From Pseudisothecium myosuroides (lineage: Eukaryota; Streptophyta; Bryopsida; Hypnales; Lembophyllaceae): a DNA stretch of 64,000 nucleotides. Made by a program: the position numbers and the translations under genes. Shown piece by piece: positions 13,285 through 24,989 of the stretch. The stretch spans positions 28,768,245 to 28,832,244 of the forward strand of contig OX637289.1 in the NCBI GenBank assembly GCA_951799445.1, read 5' to 3'. The stretch's first letter is position 1; every line of letters starts with the position of its first letter. The notes below the pieces were generated by a model. That model worked only from the letters and a program-made list of their open reading frames with translations, made no database searches and had not been told where the DNA came from.

Positions 13285-15470
13285 AAGAAGAGCACATCAG
13301 TGCGTTCCAGCCCATGCCAGTTCAGTTTCCCGGCCACTGACTGTCAAAAGTTCGGGCGTTTTCAATTGCAATCAGGAACTCACTTAACAATGCGACTCCG
13401 TCCATTGAAAAGTCAAGACATCACGGGTGTCAGGTGAAGGGGCAGAGGGATAGTATTGTTTATTAGTCCTTGGAATACACTTCTACAGATCCTCACTCCT
13501 GATTCCTGATGCCCGTAACTTATTGCAGAAAGGTGAACACCCAGGGCATGCGTACACACAGAGGGGATAAGAGTTTATGTAAGTTCCTGTACCTGAGGTT
13601 TTCAGTCAACAACTAAATAATATGACGGACTGACTTGGAGGAACTGATGATCGAATTCATGGTAACTTCAGTAACTGACCAGCCAGCCAGCCCTTCACGA
13701 CTGGACAGTTTTTATAATAAGATAGATACCTTCTTTTCTCTTCTACGGGCCGGGTACTGCTGCCGCAGCTCGTCCGTCCTTTGCCCCAGAAAGTTAGTAT
13801 TTCGTATTTAGTAGAGGGACCCTGGGCAGAGGCCACTGAGTGCCCAGGAGTCACTTGACCTTTTCCTTTCTGCCATTAAATCACCCCTGGCTCATAATGG
13901 AAACTTCGAATCACATAAAGGAGGGAGACGGATATTGAAGGCCCAGCCCCGCAGGTAGTGACAAGTCAAGAAACGGAACTGGCAAAGCCAGGGAGAGCGT
14001 TTTGTTTCATTCATTTGGGCAGGGAGGAAACGGAGCGAGCTTGGCTGGACAGCGGGAGGGATGAAGCGATTTGCATCCATTGGCGTGGACGAGGGACACA
14101 AGTAAACGTACGATGGATGGAAGCATATTTTTCATCCTAGCTAAATTTATCTACTGAAGAGTGATTCCATTCTACGATTTGTAGCAATTGAGTTATTGCA
14201 TCCAGAATTGATCACCGATACGCCCTGTTGAATTTATTTCTGCAGTGCTTACGATCGAAAGTAGCCCAGAACCTCTAAATGACGGAGCTTCTTCGAGAGT
14301 CTACGGCAGTTGCAATGTTGTGGTCGAGGGAGCAATTCAAGTGCTTCGCAGAAGGGGTTGGATGTAGTCATTCCATTGCATTCACTTTGGGAAGACAACA
14401 GTGAATCCAATTTGAAGCACGTAGAGACTGTTTCGGTTGAACGTATGCGGAGGGGTCAAAATATGCAGTCTGAGACCATTCTTGGCGTCTTGGCGCTTGG
14501 AAGAAGAATAAAATGTTGGTGCAACCGATTAGCCTTCAAGCAAGCTCCACATCAGTTCTGTGACCAACTTATGCAGAATATGCAGGAAACGCAATTTTGC
14601 CTACAAATACAGCAACATACAATGTGTTCTGATATTGCAAAAATCCATCAATGTTAGCAGGGACGCATTATATCGTCGCTACCAATACTTGTCCCCAAAC
14701 TAAATACTGATAGTCTGATAGTAGTGAAATAGTTGTCCTACATCGAGACAGTTCAATGATTAAAATGTGTAGGTATCCTTCTACAGTTTCCCCATTTTTT
14801 TTTCCGTTCTTCCTTAGGTTCTCAACTAACAACTACACTGATTCGTTCTATCAGTTCGTGTTACAAATTGATACTTGTGAAAACTCTTCAACATGAATAA
14901 CATTAATACACATATAATGGGTGAAAAATATTCCTCCCTCTCTATATTATACCCATATGTAAGTTCGTTATGTAACAAGTACTAATATGATAAATTGATT
15001 AACTGGGCCAGGACACTAAAAGGTTCAAATTTCATAATCAAACCAAAAACTGACTAAGGGCTTGCAAAACAGAGTCATTGTCGGCTTTGTTTCCTCGTAC
15101 AATTTACCCATGCACTGACTGGCAGTCCAGATTGAGAGTCTGTGGCCAAGGCTTGAGAGACATAACTTAGGGTCCAGTGCTGTACTATATTGAGGAACAT
15201 GGCACTAGACTCAAACAATTTCGGAATGTTTTTTGACCCAAAAAAAGACATGACCGAAGTTTGCTTCAATTGTGCTCTCTGGAAAGCTTTAACTTGCCAC
15301 TCACTGCAGCCATTTTCATCCTTCAAAGTTGTAAGTTATGTTACATTGTGAAATTGGGCACCAGCATGTTGTAGCAGTCTGGAATTGCTCAAATTCAGAA
15401 CCTCAGTTCTGAAAAAAGAAGGTGCTCATAGAACAACATGTCCCTGGAAGAACGAGGCCTATCACTAAGG
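13285..15470. other. GC-richer stretch with no recognised gene
   Basis: The composition changes sharply at about 13.28 kb. The longest frame (plus, 14310..14657, 115 codons) has mixed, protein-like composition but no motif I can place. It could be a decayed gene or promoter-proximal DNA. No RNA gene is seen. Confidence 0.3.
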
Positions 15471-15473
15471 TAA

Positions 15474-15858
15474 GAGCAACCCCACAGCAAGGCACCAAAG
15501 GCACTCAACACGGGCAATGGGCGGGCCGTGGCTTAGAAATTGCCCCACGGCACGCACGCCAAGTGCAAAAATATGCCCGTCCACTTCAAAAAATGAAGAA
15601 GGCACAGGCAAACGGAGAGTCTTGAACCGGCTTGCCAAGCTATTTAATAATCTTTTGAATCCCACCTTTTGAAAGCTTCTCTTCAAAAGTTAAAGAGATT
15701 CTTCTTAAAATAATAAAATAAGAAGTATGATACACCTTTTGACCACTTGGTAAGTCTTCTTGTGGGGCCGTGACACTTCAATTGAAATGATGGCAAGCCA
15801 AACCACAACAAATCCTTGTTTGGCGCCCGTCTTCCGCATCTCAGCTGTGGGAATGCTC
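15474..15858. mobile_element. PIF/Harbinger-like (Tourist-type) MITE, 385 bp
   Basis: Inverted ends GAGCAACCCCACAGC and GCTGTGGGAATGCTC agree at 13 of 15 bases and are flanked on both sides by TAA (15471-15473 and 15859-15861). A three-base TWA duplication with GAGCA/GGGCA-type ends is typical of PIF/Harbinger MITEs (established). The inside is GC-richer and noncoding. Confidence 0.65.
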
Positions 15859-15861
15859 TAA

Positions 15862-17303
15862 TAAGCCAATAATTAACAAATTTATGGATGACTAGGTGCA
15901 TTCTTCATTATTTTCTACAATTTCTCTTAAAGTTATTCAACAGACACTTTCGGTCCTCCATAGCGTCTCAAGTTATTATGGTCATAATCCTTGATTTGAT
16001 CTCAAGGAGGGTGTGAGCTCCCAATTTGTCACTTGGGACTCGTAGAATTATTTTTTTTGGAAATTTGCAATTTAAAGTTGATAAAAGTATAGAAAAATCC
16101 ATAAAAAGAGTGTAGAACCGAAATAGGGTTGTGTCGTACCCATTATAGTATTTGGTTTAGATTTGTGTTTTTTACTTAGAATCCCCCAAACCTTGCCTAA
16201 AAATAGTGTAGAAATAACGAAAAGGTTAGATTTGGAAGATTCGAGTCACACAGCCTCAAAAGGGCTAAATCCCACCATGAATGTGGCGATTCATGGCTAG
16301 GTTGGTCCGAGGGATCCACAGCGAGGCCACTAGGTCGGGTCCTAGAGTTAGATTTAGAATTCCCCATTAGATCAACGAATTCCCAAAATCTCGATTGTTA
16401 GCATGCAGGAGCCACTCACGCAAGACCAGGCCCGTGGAGGAATCTACAGCCCAGGGATGGTGTTCTAAGGTGAATCCCATGCCAGGAGGCCAACGGCGAA
16501 ATCAGTTTGCCAAGATTCTTCCACCTGCAGAAGATTCCCGCATCGTCGCTAATTCGAGGAGATGGCCAGTTTTAAATCTCCATTGACCAATCGTGCCAGG
16601 TACGGAAACACACCCGCACGTCTTTCATGCGACTCCTTGAGAGGTCACGTGAAAAATCCCGGCATCTTCCGACTTGCAGAAGAACCTTTTCCGGGTGGTC
16701 AACCCTCCTAACCTCCAACGGGAATTTCATGGAAATTACCCAGGTTACAATAAAATCTCACTAAAAATTAGACTAGCTTATTTTATGTTAATAATGCGCT
16801 CCGTGAAGTTTCACGACATTCCGATAGCGGCAAGTACCCGAACCGGCGAGATTCCTCGAAAATTAACCACGTGGCGGGGTCCCCGCCACGTTGACCGGCA
16901 TCCCGGGCCCATACGATGGCGAAATGAAGTCAACCAAAAGTCCTTCCCGACTCTCTCGCACCTACCGGAGACCCTAGGCTATTCACATTTCTCAAAATAA
17001 GAGACCCCCAAGATCTAGGATTTTACCACGATTTGGTTTTTAAACTAAATTAGCCTACGATGGGTTTTTGGCCTCGGTATGGGGGGTTGGGAGGTCTAGG
17101 ACTAAACACGGCGATCTGGATCCAACAGCGCAATCCGTTCGGCGATTGGAGCTAATCTCCAAAAGTTAGGATGTTGGTCCAGCATAGATGGTAGAAGTAG
17201 AAATTTAGGATGTAGGATGAAAATCTTTGAGGATGAGGATGAAAATCCCCGTTGATAAGGTTACCTTAGAGCTTTAGAGAGAGGGGTGAGCCCTTGGGAA
17301 ACC
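15862..17303. other. Region upstream of a TATA box, gene-free
   Basis: Mixed-composition DNA. A frame at 16674..17000 (plus, 108 codons) is not recognised. TGTGAGCTCCC at about 16010 could be the start of a long terminal repeat leading to the TATA box at 17304, but no second copy of it lies in the window to prove this. Confidence 0.25.
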
Positions 17304-17336
17304 TATATAAGGGCCCCATTTCTCTCTCTAAAACAC
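17304..17336 (+). promoter_or_regulatory. Probable TATA box and start region
   Basis: TATATAA (17304-17310) is followed after about 25 bases by the pyrimidine-rich initiator-like TCTCTCTCTAAAAC. The arrangement is that of a plant pol II core promoter or of the U3/R junction of an LTR retrotransposon. Everything downstream to 19.26 kb could be its transcript leader. Confidence 0.4.
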
Positions 17337-17723
17337 CCCTTCACTTTTATTTGGGTCCGTGGGTCCAATTTGCTTTGGATATTTTGGCGTTTGAAGTCAA
17401 AAACCTCTACGGTGTTTTTGGAGCACTTTTTGCTCCATTGTTGCTAGACTTCAAGCTTTGAAGGTCCTTAGGGGGTCCTTCTATCTTGCCTTGTGTACTT
17501 CTCATACGTTGTTGTACCTTTGTTACGAGTTAAGAGTCCTCGTTTCTCTCTTGTAGTTCCTTTGTGATCTAACTTGTGAGTTTAAGAGTTTTTTGGTGTC
17601 TTGTCCTAATCCTAAAGTCACCCCCCCACCGTACCTTGGCGATGCCGCTTTGGGGGGCCTTTAGCTTGTGAAGTTGTGTGTCTTTACGTGTCCTAACCGT
17701 GTTGTTTTTCCTTACTTGTGTAT

Positions 17724-18270
17724 TCTCATCCTCTTCTAATCTTCCCCTTGTTGTGTGGACCCCCCCTCGGGACGGCGAAGCTTTGGCTTTGTCACGTGTG
17801 TTTCTCAAGTCTGTCTTTTCTACCTTCTTCTAATATTTCCCTTGTTGCGTGGACCCCCCCTCGGGACGGCGAAGCTTTGGCTTTGTTACGTGTGTTCCTT
17901 AAGTTTGTCTTTTCTACCTTCTTCTAATATTCCCCTTGTTGTGTGAAACACCCCCACAGCGGCGAAGCTTTGAACTAGTGACCACGTCAAGTCCTATAGT
18001 GTGTGTTAAAATAGTCTTAGACGGCGGAGCTTTGAACCCGTGGAGTGTTACAAGTCCTAAAATTGGTGTTAAAACCAATTTTACGGCGGAGCCTTGAACC
18101 TCCATAGCCTTAGATTCCAAAGTCTAGTTTCCAAGACCTTCTTGGAAAAGTCCAGAGTTTAGCTTCCAAGATTGGTCACGAGTTTCTAGGAAGAGAGTGA
18201 CCATCCCGTAACACTTAGCTTAGGTGACCGTTCTAAAAATTTGGGGCCTAACTCCCCGGACGGCGAAGCT
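17724..18270 (+). repeat. 94-bp tandem repeat with GGCGAAGCTTTG motif
   Basis: Three adjacent units of about 94, 92 and 94 bases share TTCTAATNTTCCCCTTGTTG, then a C-rich run, then GACGGCGAAGCTTTG. The last motif recurs three or four more times in weaker form at about 18017, 18082 and 18258. A hairpin GGGTTC..GAACCC follows at 18323-18342. The overlapping 60-70-codon frames are by-products of the repeat. Confidence 0.6.
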
Positions 18271-18377
18271 TCAATCCTGGCTCTAACCCCCTACTAAAAA
18301 TCCAATTTAAGTTTGTGTTAGTGGGTTCCCCTAAGAGAACCCGGTTGTGTGGATTTTTTGGGAAGGGCAGCTAGTAC

Positions 18378-18575
18378 CCCGGACCAGCATACAGCCAGCA
18401 TACCGGCCAGCATACAGCCAGCCATACCGGACCGGCATACCAGACCAGCCGATAGCCAACCATACAGCCAGCATACATCGGGCAGTCAGCTTGACTGAGC
18501 TGAACATCAGCATCAGGCTAGTCTGTTTGACTGAACTGAACATCAGCCATCGGGCTAGTCGGCTTGGCTAACTGA
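18378..18575 (+). repeat. Two short minisatellites
   Basis: CCAGCATACAG/CCGG-type units of about 12-14 bases are repeated through 18378-18480. They are followed by about two units of a 45-50-base repeat (TTGACTGARCTGAACATCAG text) to 18575. No gene is seen. Confidence 0.6.
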
Positions 18576-19189
18576 ACTAAATTTCTGGATTTCCAGAACT
18601 AAACGGGACGATGTCCTGCGGGGCCCCAACCACCCTTTTTTTTAATTTTTTGATCTTTTAAAGTCTTAAATTTTGGAATCCAGCTGAGGAGAGGAAAAAA
18701 CTCAATTTGGAACTTTAAAAACACAAGAGAAAGGGGGGGAGAAATAGAAGCTGCCACTCCACGCGCCACCTGCACAAAAACATCCGATCCTACCTGCATC
18801 ACCACTCACACCTACACACAATGGAAGGAAATTAGGGAGAAGGATGTGTTATAGGAGTGGAAAGGAGAGAGACAATGAATAGTGCCTAGCTAGAAGATTA
18901 GGTAGGAAATCTAGAAGAACTCCTTGCAACCGTTGGGAGGAGGATTAGGATGACACAAAGCAGGGTTGCGTAAGAGGGTAGGAAGAACATTTAAACCCTT
19001 CTCGTAGTTTGAAACCATAGTGTAAGACTCATAAAAGCTTAAGTGGAATAGTGCTATTGTAGAAGAGAGGGGAAGAAAGAAAGAAAGAAAGGAGGAAGGG
19101 AAAGAGGGAGTTTAGATCATCAAAAATTGTAATATTTTCTCAATAAGCGGTGAGCTCGGAAAAAATTCAAAACAAAGCCAAAGACTACC
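18576..19189. other. Possible leader sequence, gene-free
   Basis: Purine-rich GAAA/GGAA runs at about 19072-19110. No protein similarity in either strand. It directly precedes a possible first coding exon. Confidence 0.3.
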
Positions 19190-19252
19190 ATGGAGCGTGA
19201 GGATGTACACGTGGACGTGGACGAAGTTATTTCCGACACCGGTAGTGAAGAG
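19190..19252 (+). CDS. Possible 21-codon first exon, unrecognised
   Basis: The ATG sits in an ideal plant context (ACCATGG). It opens 21 acidic codons beginning MEREDVHVDVDEVISD and ends exactly at GAG|GTGAGTTTT, a strong splice donor in phase 0. The TATA box at 17304 lies upstream in the same orientation. I cannot find the next exon, since the following DNA is the degenerate repeat at 19480-20410. It could be the start of a gene or of a retrotransposon-encoded protein, or a fragment captured by a transposon. Confidence 0.3.
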
Positions 19253-19479
19253 GTGAGTTTTTGATTTAATCTTTGATGTTTCTCCCTAATTAGCATTTAT
19301 TTTCCTAATCAGCCCTTAGAGCGTGATTAGCACCCAAGATTAGTGCAAATTAGAAGTTTAGATTCAAAAAGTTATAGATTAGTGATAGAGGTTTCCAAAA
19401 ACATCTTATAATTAAGATTTGACCGTAAACTGACCGCGTTAGGCTAAGTTAAGTGGTAGGGGGTAGAACGGAGGAATTT

Positions 19480-20410
19480 TAATTCAATTTGATCCACAAG
19501 GAACAATGGACGGAAATTAGGATTAGATTAGAAGGAGGATTTAGGATTAAAATTAAAGATCAAATAACGGTTTAAAAATCTAGAGTTAAATTAAGATTTT
19601 AATTAGGGAAGTTAAAATTCAAAAGTCGAAATTTGGAGTTAACTTTGGGAGGTAAAAAGTAGAGTAGGAAATAGAAGTCAAAAGTAGAATCCACTTAGGA
19701 AGTAGATTGTTGAGTTAGAAATAGAGTTAAAATTAGAAGTCAAAACCCTAGAGTTAAAAGTTGGAATTAAATTTAGGAGGGTAACATTTAGAGTTAATCT
19801 AGGATTAAAACGATAGGACTAAATTTGGAAGTAGGAGTCAAAAGTCAAAAGTCAAAAGTTTAGATTGAATTTAAAGGTTAAATTTTAAAGTCAATAGGGG
19901 AGTAAAAGGTTAGAGTGAAAAGCTAAAAGTAGAAGTTAAAACTTAGAGGTAGAAGTAAAATTTTAGAGTTAGTTGGAAGTAGAAAAATCTAGAGTCAAAG
20001 TGAGAATGTAAAGTTAAATTCGGAGGTTAAGATTGGGGATTAATTTTAGAAGTAAAAATTTAGAGTTAAAAGTAAAAAATCTAGAGTTAAATTAGGAGTA
20101 AAAATCTACAGTAAAAAGGTGAAAAGTTAGAGTTAACTTTAGAAGGTAAATCCTAGAGTAGTTTAGAAATGAGAATATAGAATTAAAAGTGAAACTTAGA
20201 ATTACCCTAGAAGGTTAAAACTTGGAAGTTAGGAGTTGAAGTTGATTTAGAAGTAAAAACCTAGAGTCAAAAGTCAAAACATAGAATAGAAGTCGGTAGT
20301 TAATACCTAGAACCAAGCTGAAGAAGTAAAATCTAGAGTTACATTAAGAAGTTGGAACTTTAGGGGTAGCTTTTAAAAGTAGAAATTCTAGGTGGAGTCT
20401 TAGAAACCCA
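19480..20410 (+). repeat. Degenerate TAGAGTTAAAAGT-type repeat
   Basis: Almost all of this stretch is built from variants of AGAGTTAAAAGT, TTAGAAGTAAAA and GAAGTCAAAA, roughly 12-13 bases per unit and heavily diverged. The purine strand is the plus strand. It has no frame and no clear unit border. It lies just after the possible splice donor, so it may be intronic. Confidence 0.55.
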
Positions 20411-21449
20411 AGATAGTCTTAAGGGTTCATAAAAGGAACATAGGGGTTCCCCTTTTTACGTAGTTAGGGACGTTAGAAATGACGCCAACTACCCAGTCGA
20501 CCCTCGACATAGGATAGATAGTTAGGGAGTCAGGATTTCACCATCACTCTGAACATCGCAGTTGACTTGTGAGTTACTACATGCATTACTAATTATTCGC
20601 TGCCATCCACGACCCTTAGGAAACGTTAGCAAAAAAGATCCATTGCTTGGAAGGCACAGTGGACCACGCTCACAACACCCCCATATATTAAAAAAGTGGA
20701 TAAAGGCATAGAACCTGGTCAGTGTTCGCTCTATTACCAAGGGTGGGTAATCTAGCGCCCACAGAGGGTGGAGGAAGTATTACATTATTTTTGCAAATGG
20801 AGAAACAATATACAAAATAATAGAAAGTGGAATTGCAATTTTTTTTGACAAATTATAAATTCATCATGAATTTTGAGGTGTTCCATCCAAAATGTCCATA
20901 AATGTTATTAGGTCACCTCCAAAACCAATAGAAAGACTAGTGCATCATAATCGTCATCTTGCCAACCTAAAATGGCTACAATATTTTTCTAAGATGGCCA
21001 CATGTCAAATGCCCTATATCAAAGATATATTCTTTGATGATTTTACATCCAAAAAGTACGTGATCCTATTGTGGTGGCCACTAAGTCACTTCTAAAGTGT
21101 CAATTCGACACCTAAAAGTGCCAATGTGTCACATTACACAACTTTCCATTTTAACATGCCAAATAGTATGATGATTTATACATGTTTACATGGAGTAGTA
21201 ATATGAAATGAGCAATATGTACACAATGGTTTGGTATAATAGTTGAAAGTTTACCCTTATCACTACACTAAATAGTGAAATTGGGTTGCCTTGACAATTA
21301 GGTTGCTTTACTACAGAGAAGTTACCTCATGTTACCTCATAAACTCATTGCTTGTCCAGATGGAGGCACAAGCCATTCTCTAAACATGAGCCATGAATCA
21401 ATACACCAAACCATGCAGCACACATGTTTCCTACATCACCACATCTTTT
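20411..21449. other. Gene-free stretch
   Basis: A 72-codon frame on the minus strand (20522..20740) is not recognised. TCTAGCGCCCACAGAGGG at about 20750 is faintly like a retrotransposon primer-binding site, but nothing around it supports this. Confidence 0.25.
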
Positions 21450-21719
21450 CACTATAAGAAACCCCCGTTTTAGGTGACAAGCCCTAATTTTTTATGACGG
21501 ATTTTAGGTGATGTCAATGTTGACAACCCAAAAATTTTATGTCGATAAAAATGTCCAATGTAACATCAATGTTGACATAAAAACATTGGATTGTCAATAT
21601 TGATGTTACGTTGTATATTTTTGTTGACATAAAAAATTTGGGTTGTCAACATTGACATCACCTAAAATTTGTCATAAAAAATTAGGGCTCGTCACCTAAA
21701 ACAAGGGTTTCTTATAGTG
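21450..21719. mobile_element. Foldback MITE with CACTATAAGAAA ends (270 bp)
   Basis: The whole element is a near-complete palindrome with arms of roughly 120 bases, CACTATAAGAAA at one end and TTTCTTATAGTG at the other. Ends of the CACTA-AAGAAA type are those of CACTA (En/Spm) transposons (established). The three-base duplication expected is not visible. A transcript would fold into a long hairpin. Confidence 0.65.
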
Positions 21720-23740
21720 AACTATGATATTGATATAGTGTAGAATGTTGAAATATTAGTGTGGGGCAACCTAATTTTCCTATTCAGTGTAGATTGTCTA
21801 AGCAACCCATTTTGGAGCTATTTCATCATCTCAAGTGCCAATGAGTCTAATACACATCCAATGTTATCAATTTTTTTTCCTAAGATTCTTGTATTATCCC
21901 TGAAAGATCACAAGTTTTTGAAATACACTCAAAAATTAAGTTGAAGGTCTTGGTGTAGTATAAAGAAGTTAAATTTTTCTACATTTGTAAGAAATAGATT
22001 TTTAAAGCTATCCTTTGTGGGTATTCTATATTTCAAAGAGCGCAAGCTTGCATGTTTTGCTTCAAAAAAATGAATTTCATATTTCAATAAATGACTTCAA
22101 TAAATATTTAATATCAAAATCTAAATAATCTTTGTAGTTGGAAGCCGAAATTTGAAACTAATAACAATAAAAGGTCCTCGTGAAAATCACTAATATTCAA
22201 TTTACCATCAATTTGAAAAGTTTTTATTGAATTTTTGGTTTCAAATTTAATGTATTAATACTGGATAATGCAATAGTAGATCCAACCAAATGGATATGCT
22301 CTATGAATCATTGTTTACAACTATTGTTTGAAGGTCATCACTATAAAGTTGCATTCTATAATACATCTATATAATTTTTGGCTACCCCAAGTTCTTTTAT
22401 AGTTGATCTATACTACCAAAATGCTCAAGGCCTATGTCAAATTTTATGAGTATGATATAAATTAAACAAAAGGCTAAAATTTTGACATAATTTGACAATT
22501 TTTTATAATTCTAACCTTGAAATCTTAATTTGATGGTTAAATAGAGAACTTTAGGATAAAATACAACAATATTAAATATGTATTGAATAAATTATAATAT
22601 TTGATGGCTAGATGGTAAGAATTTTTAAGTGTTTTGAAGTCTTTCAATATCTATTCACATGTCCATTCTAAATCCAAGAGAGACAACTTATAAAGTTTGT
22701 AAATCACATGTAAACAAAATGAGGGCATAATTAATTAGCTCAGAGGTAAATTTTATAAAAAAAATATTATATAAACAAGACATATTTAATTATCAATTTG
22801 ACATTGTAAAATAAATAAGGTAGCATATTAATTTTAATATGTGACACTTGTAAAAAATAGAAGTAGAAATAAAATATGCCCACTTATAATTACATGTGTC
22901 AACATTTTATTGGTGGATAGATATAACATTAGTTAGTATATTTTACAGTTTTACAATTAGCTATTATACTTTTAGTAGAAGAAATAACAATGTTCACATG
23001 AATTTTATAAGTCGTTTATCTAATATTTGAAAATTTTCAATAGAACAAAGGTTTAAATTTTTATTTTACTTTGAAGCAATTAAAATTTCATTGCATTCAA
23101 AATCAATTCCCAACCAAGAGATTAAACGTCTAAAGGATAAAGTTTTGGATTTTGAATAACAAGAAACTATTTTATATATTAAAATAAAAGGACATGCCAC
23201 TTTGGAATGTACTTATTATAATATAAATGTAGGTGGCAATATATTGGTGTTAAATTTATAAAATTTATTTTGTAAAAATGATATTAATGACCTTGTGACA
23301 CATTTATAAATAGGTGGCTAAATATATTATGACGTTTGCATGTATATATAGAGATTTATAGAGGAGTGGTCTCCTTAATATCCAAATTGTAGTCATGAAA
23401 AATGAGATGAAATAAATAACATTGTTCGTCATAAATCCTCAAAGGGTATTACAGGAAGAATGAGGCTTGAAAAAGGCCCCCAAATTTGAATTAGCAATAA
23501 TTTTGTATTTAAAATAAATAAATAATTGAAAAAAGACAGTCTTAACTAGTTGAATTTTGACTAGTAAGGACTGCAGTTATTGAAAAAAAATTCAACAGAA
23601 CATGTCACTATTGGTTCAGTTTTGCTACCCTTTAAATTTTTCATATACCTTCTCCCTTTAAAAAAATTTAAATTTTTTCATTATCCCTCCCCCTCCCCCC
23701 TCTTGTAATTTCAGAAACCAACATACTTGACAAACGATAT
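21720..23740. other. AT-rich gene-free stretch
   Basis: No coding frame, RNA gene or clear repeat was found. It is very AT-rich throughout. Confidence 0.35.
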
Positions 23741-23747
23741 GGGACAA

Positions 23748-23925
23748 ATCTGTATCCAATATCCGTACCAGTATCCATATCCCGTATGTATATTTGAATC
23801 CATATTTGTATCTAATACTCTATTCATATCCGTATTTGCATTCTATATTCACTACATATTTGTATACAATTTGATATTTGTATCCAGTATTCATTTCGTA
23901 TTCATATCCGTATTCATATTTGGAC
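23748..23925. repeat. TATCCGTA-type minisatellite
   Basis: Variants of GTATCC, CATATTTGTATCC and TTCATATCCGTA repeat about every 6-12 bases. The 117-codon frame across it (rich in Tyr, Phe and Val) is a product of the repeat, not a gene. Confidence 0.6.
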
Positions 23926-24374
23926 AATTCAGATTAAATCTCACAAGATCAACGGCTTGTGATTTTTTGAGAGATGACGGCAATTTTGAAGGTAAGCATT
24001 TAAAAAAAAATCAACAATGCACAAGTTTTCTTGCCCCGGGGGGGCCACAAATCATCACGTCCTGTCTACACAGGAGATAGTATGGGATAATTTAAAGATA
24101 AGAGCTTGATCACTCATTGTCAAAATGTAATAATTGTGTTCAAAGTAAAACTAGAACGGAGCCTATTGCAATGCAACGGCAATGCAACACGACAGGGGCG
24201 CAATGAAATAACATGATGAAAAAAGCGGAATTGAAACATGACCATTTCTGTGACATCTGGTTGTGATAGGGGTCGTAACCATCTGTACTTAATTTAATAG
24301 ATTTCAGACCTCATTTTGAGATTGTACAATAATTTTTTTCCTTAAAACTTTGAACTAAAAAAAGTTGGTAAATC

Positions 24375-24765
24375 AAGTTAAATTTCATCTTCAAAAATCT
24401 GTTTGTGATTTTGAGCCTCTAAAAAAAATTTATGGACAGAATTCAAAGAAGATGTTTGAAAATGTCAAAAAAAATGTCCCTTCCAACCCCTCATTCGGAA
24501 CCTTATCTATAGCTTTTGGTTGGAGACTTGAAATCTCAAAAGGTTTTTCAAAGATGAAAGTTAGCTTGATTTTCAACATGAACTAACTCAAAGTTTAAAA
24601 AAAAAAACTATTCTACCATGCCTAATGAGGTTTGAAATTCTATTTTTAACCACAATTTTTGCTTTTGACTTAATTATGAGTGGTTTAGCTGCTACTAATC
24701 CTAACTTTGCACATTTCACATCGAATGTTTTACCTCCTACCATCCCACTTTTATGAAGAGCTTGT
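24375..24765 (+). mobile_element. Hairpin-bearing repeat family, copy 1
   Basis: It opens with an imperfect inverted repeat (arms around TTATGGACA and AGCTTTTGG text), followed by CTACCATGCCTAATGAGGTT and a tail ending ATGAAGAGCTTGTC. The same order is found reversed at 28983..29395 and, lacking its left arm, at 31075..31412. Noncoding, superfamily unknown. Confidence 0.5.
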
Positions 24766-24989
24766 CTTTTCTTCTCTATATATAGTATCCACCAACAAGT
24801 TTACGTTCATAGAAATCAATTTACAGAAATAAAGCCCGTACTTCTAATTTTGAATTGCCACCACATGCTCAAAAATTATCCAATCCGCAAAGTGCGCTGG
24901 AAAGATAATTAAGTCTATTTTTCTAATGTTGTAAGCATTTTAAAAAAACTTGTAAAATTATATATAAATATAGCAATTAATGATAAACT

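Noticed and set aside
17718..17946. Overlapping 63-69-codon frames
   Set aside because: They follow the 94-bp tandem repeat and shift frame from unit to unit. Not genes.
20745..20775. TCTAGCGCCCACAGAGGG as a retrotransposon primer-binding site
   Set aside because: The match is weak. No gag/pol frames follow and no matching LTR pair exists in the window.
23727..24080. 117-codon ORF rich in aromatic residues
   Set aside because: It is a translation of the TATCCGTA minisatellite.
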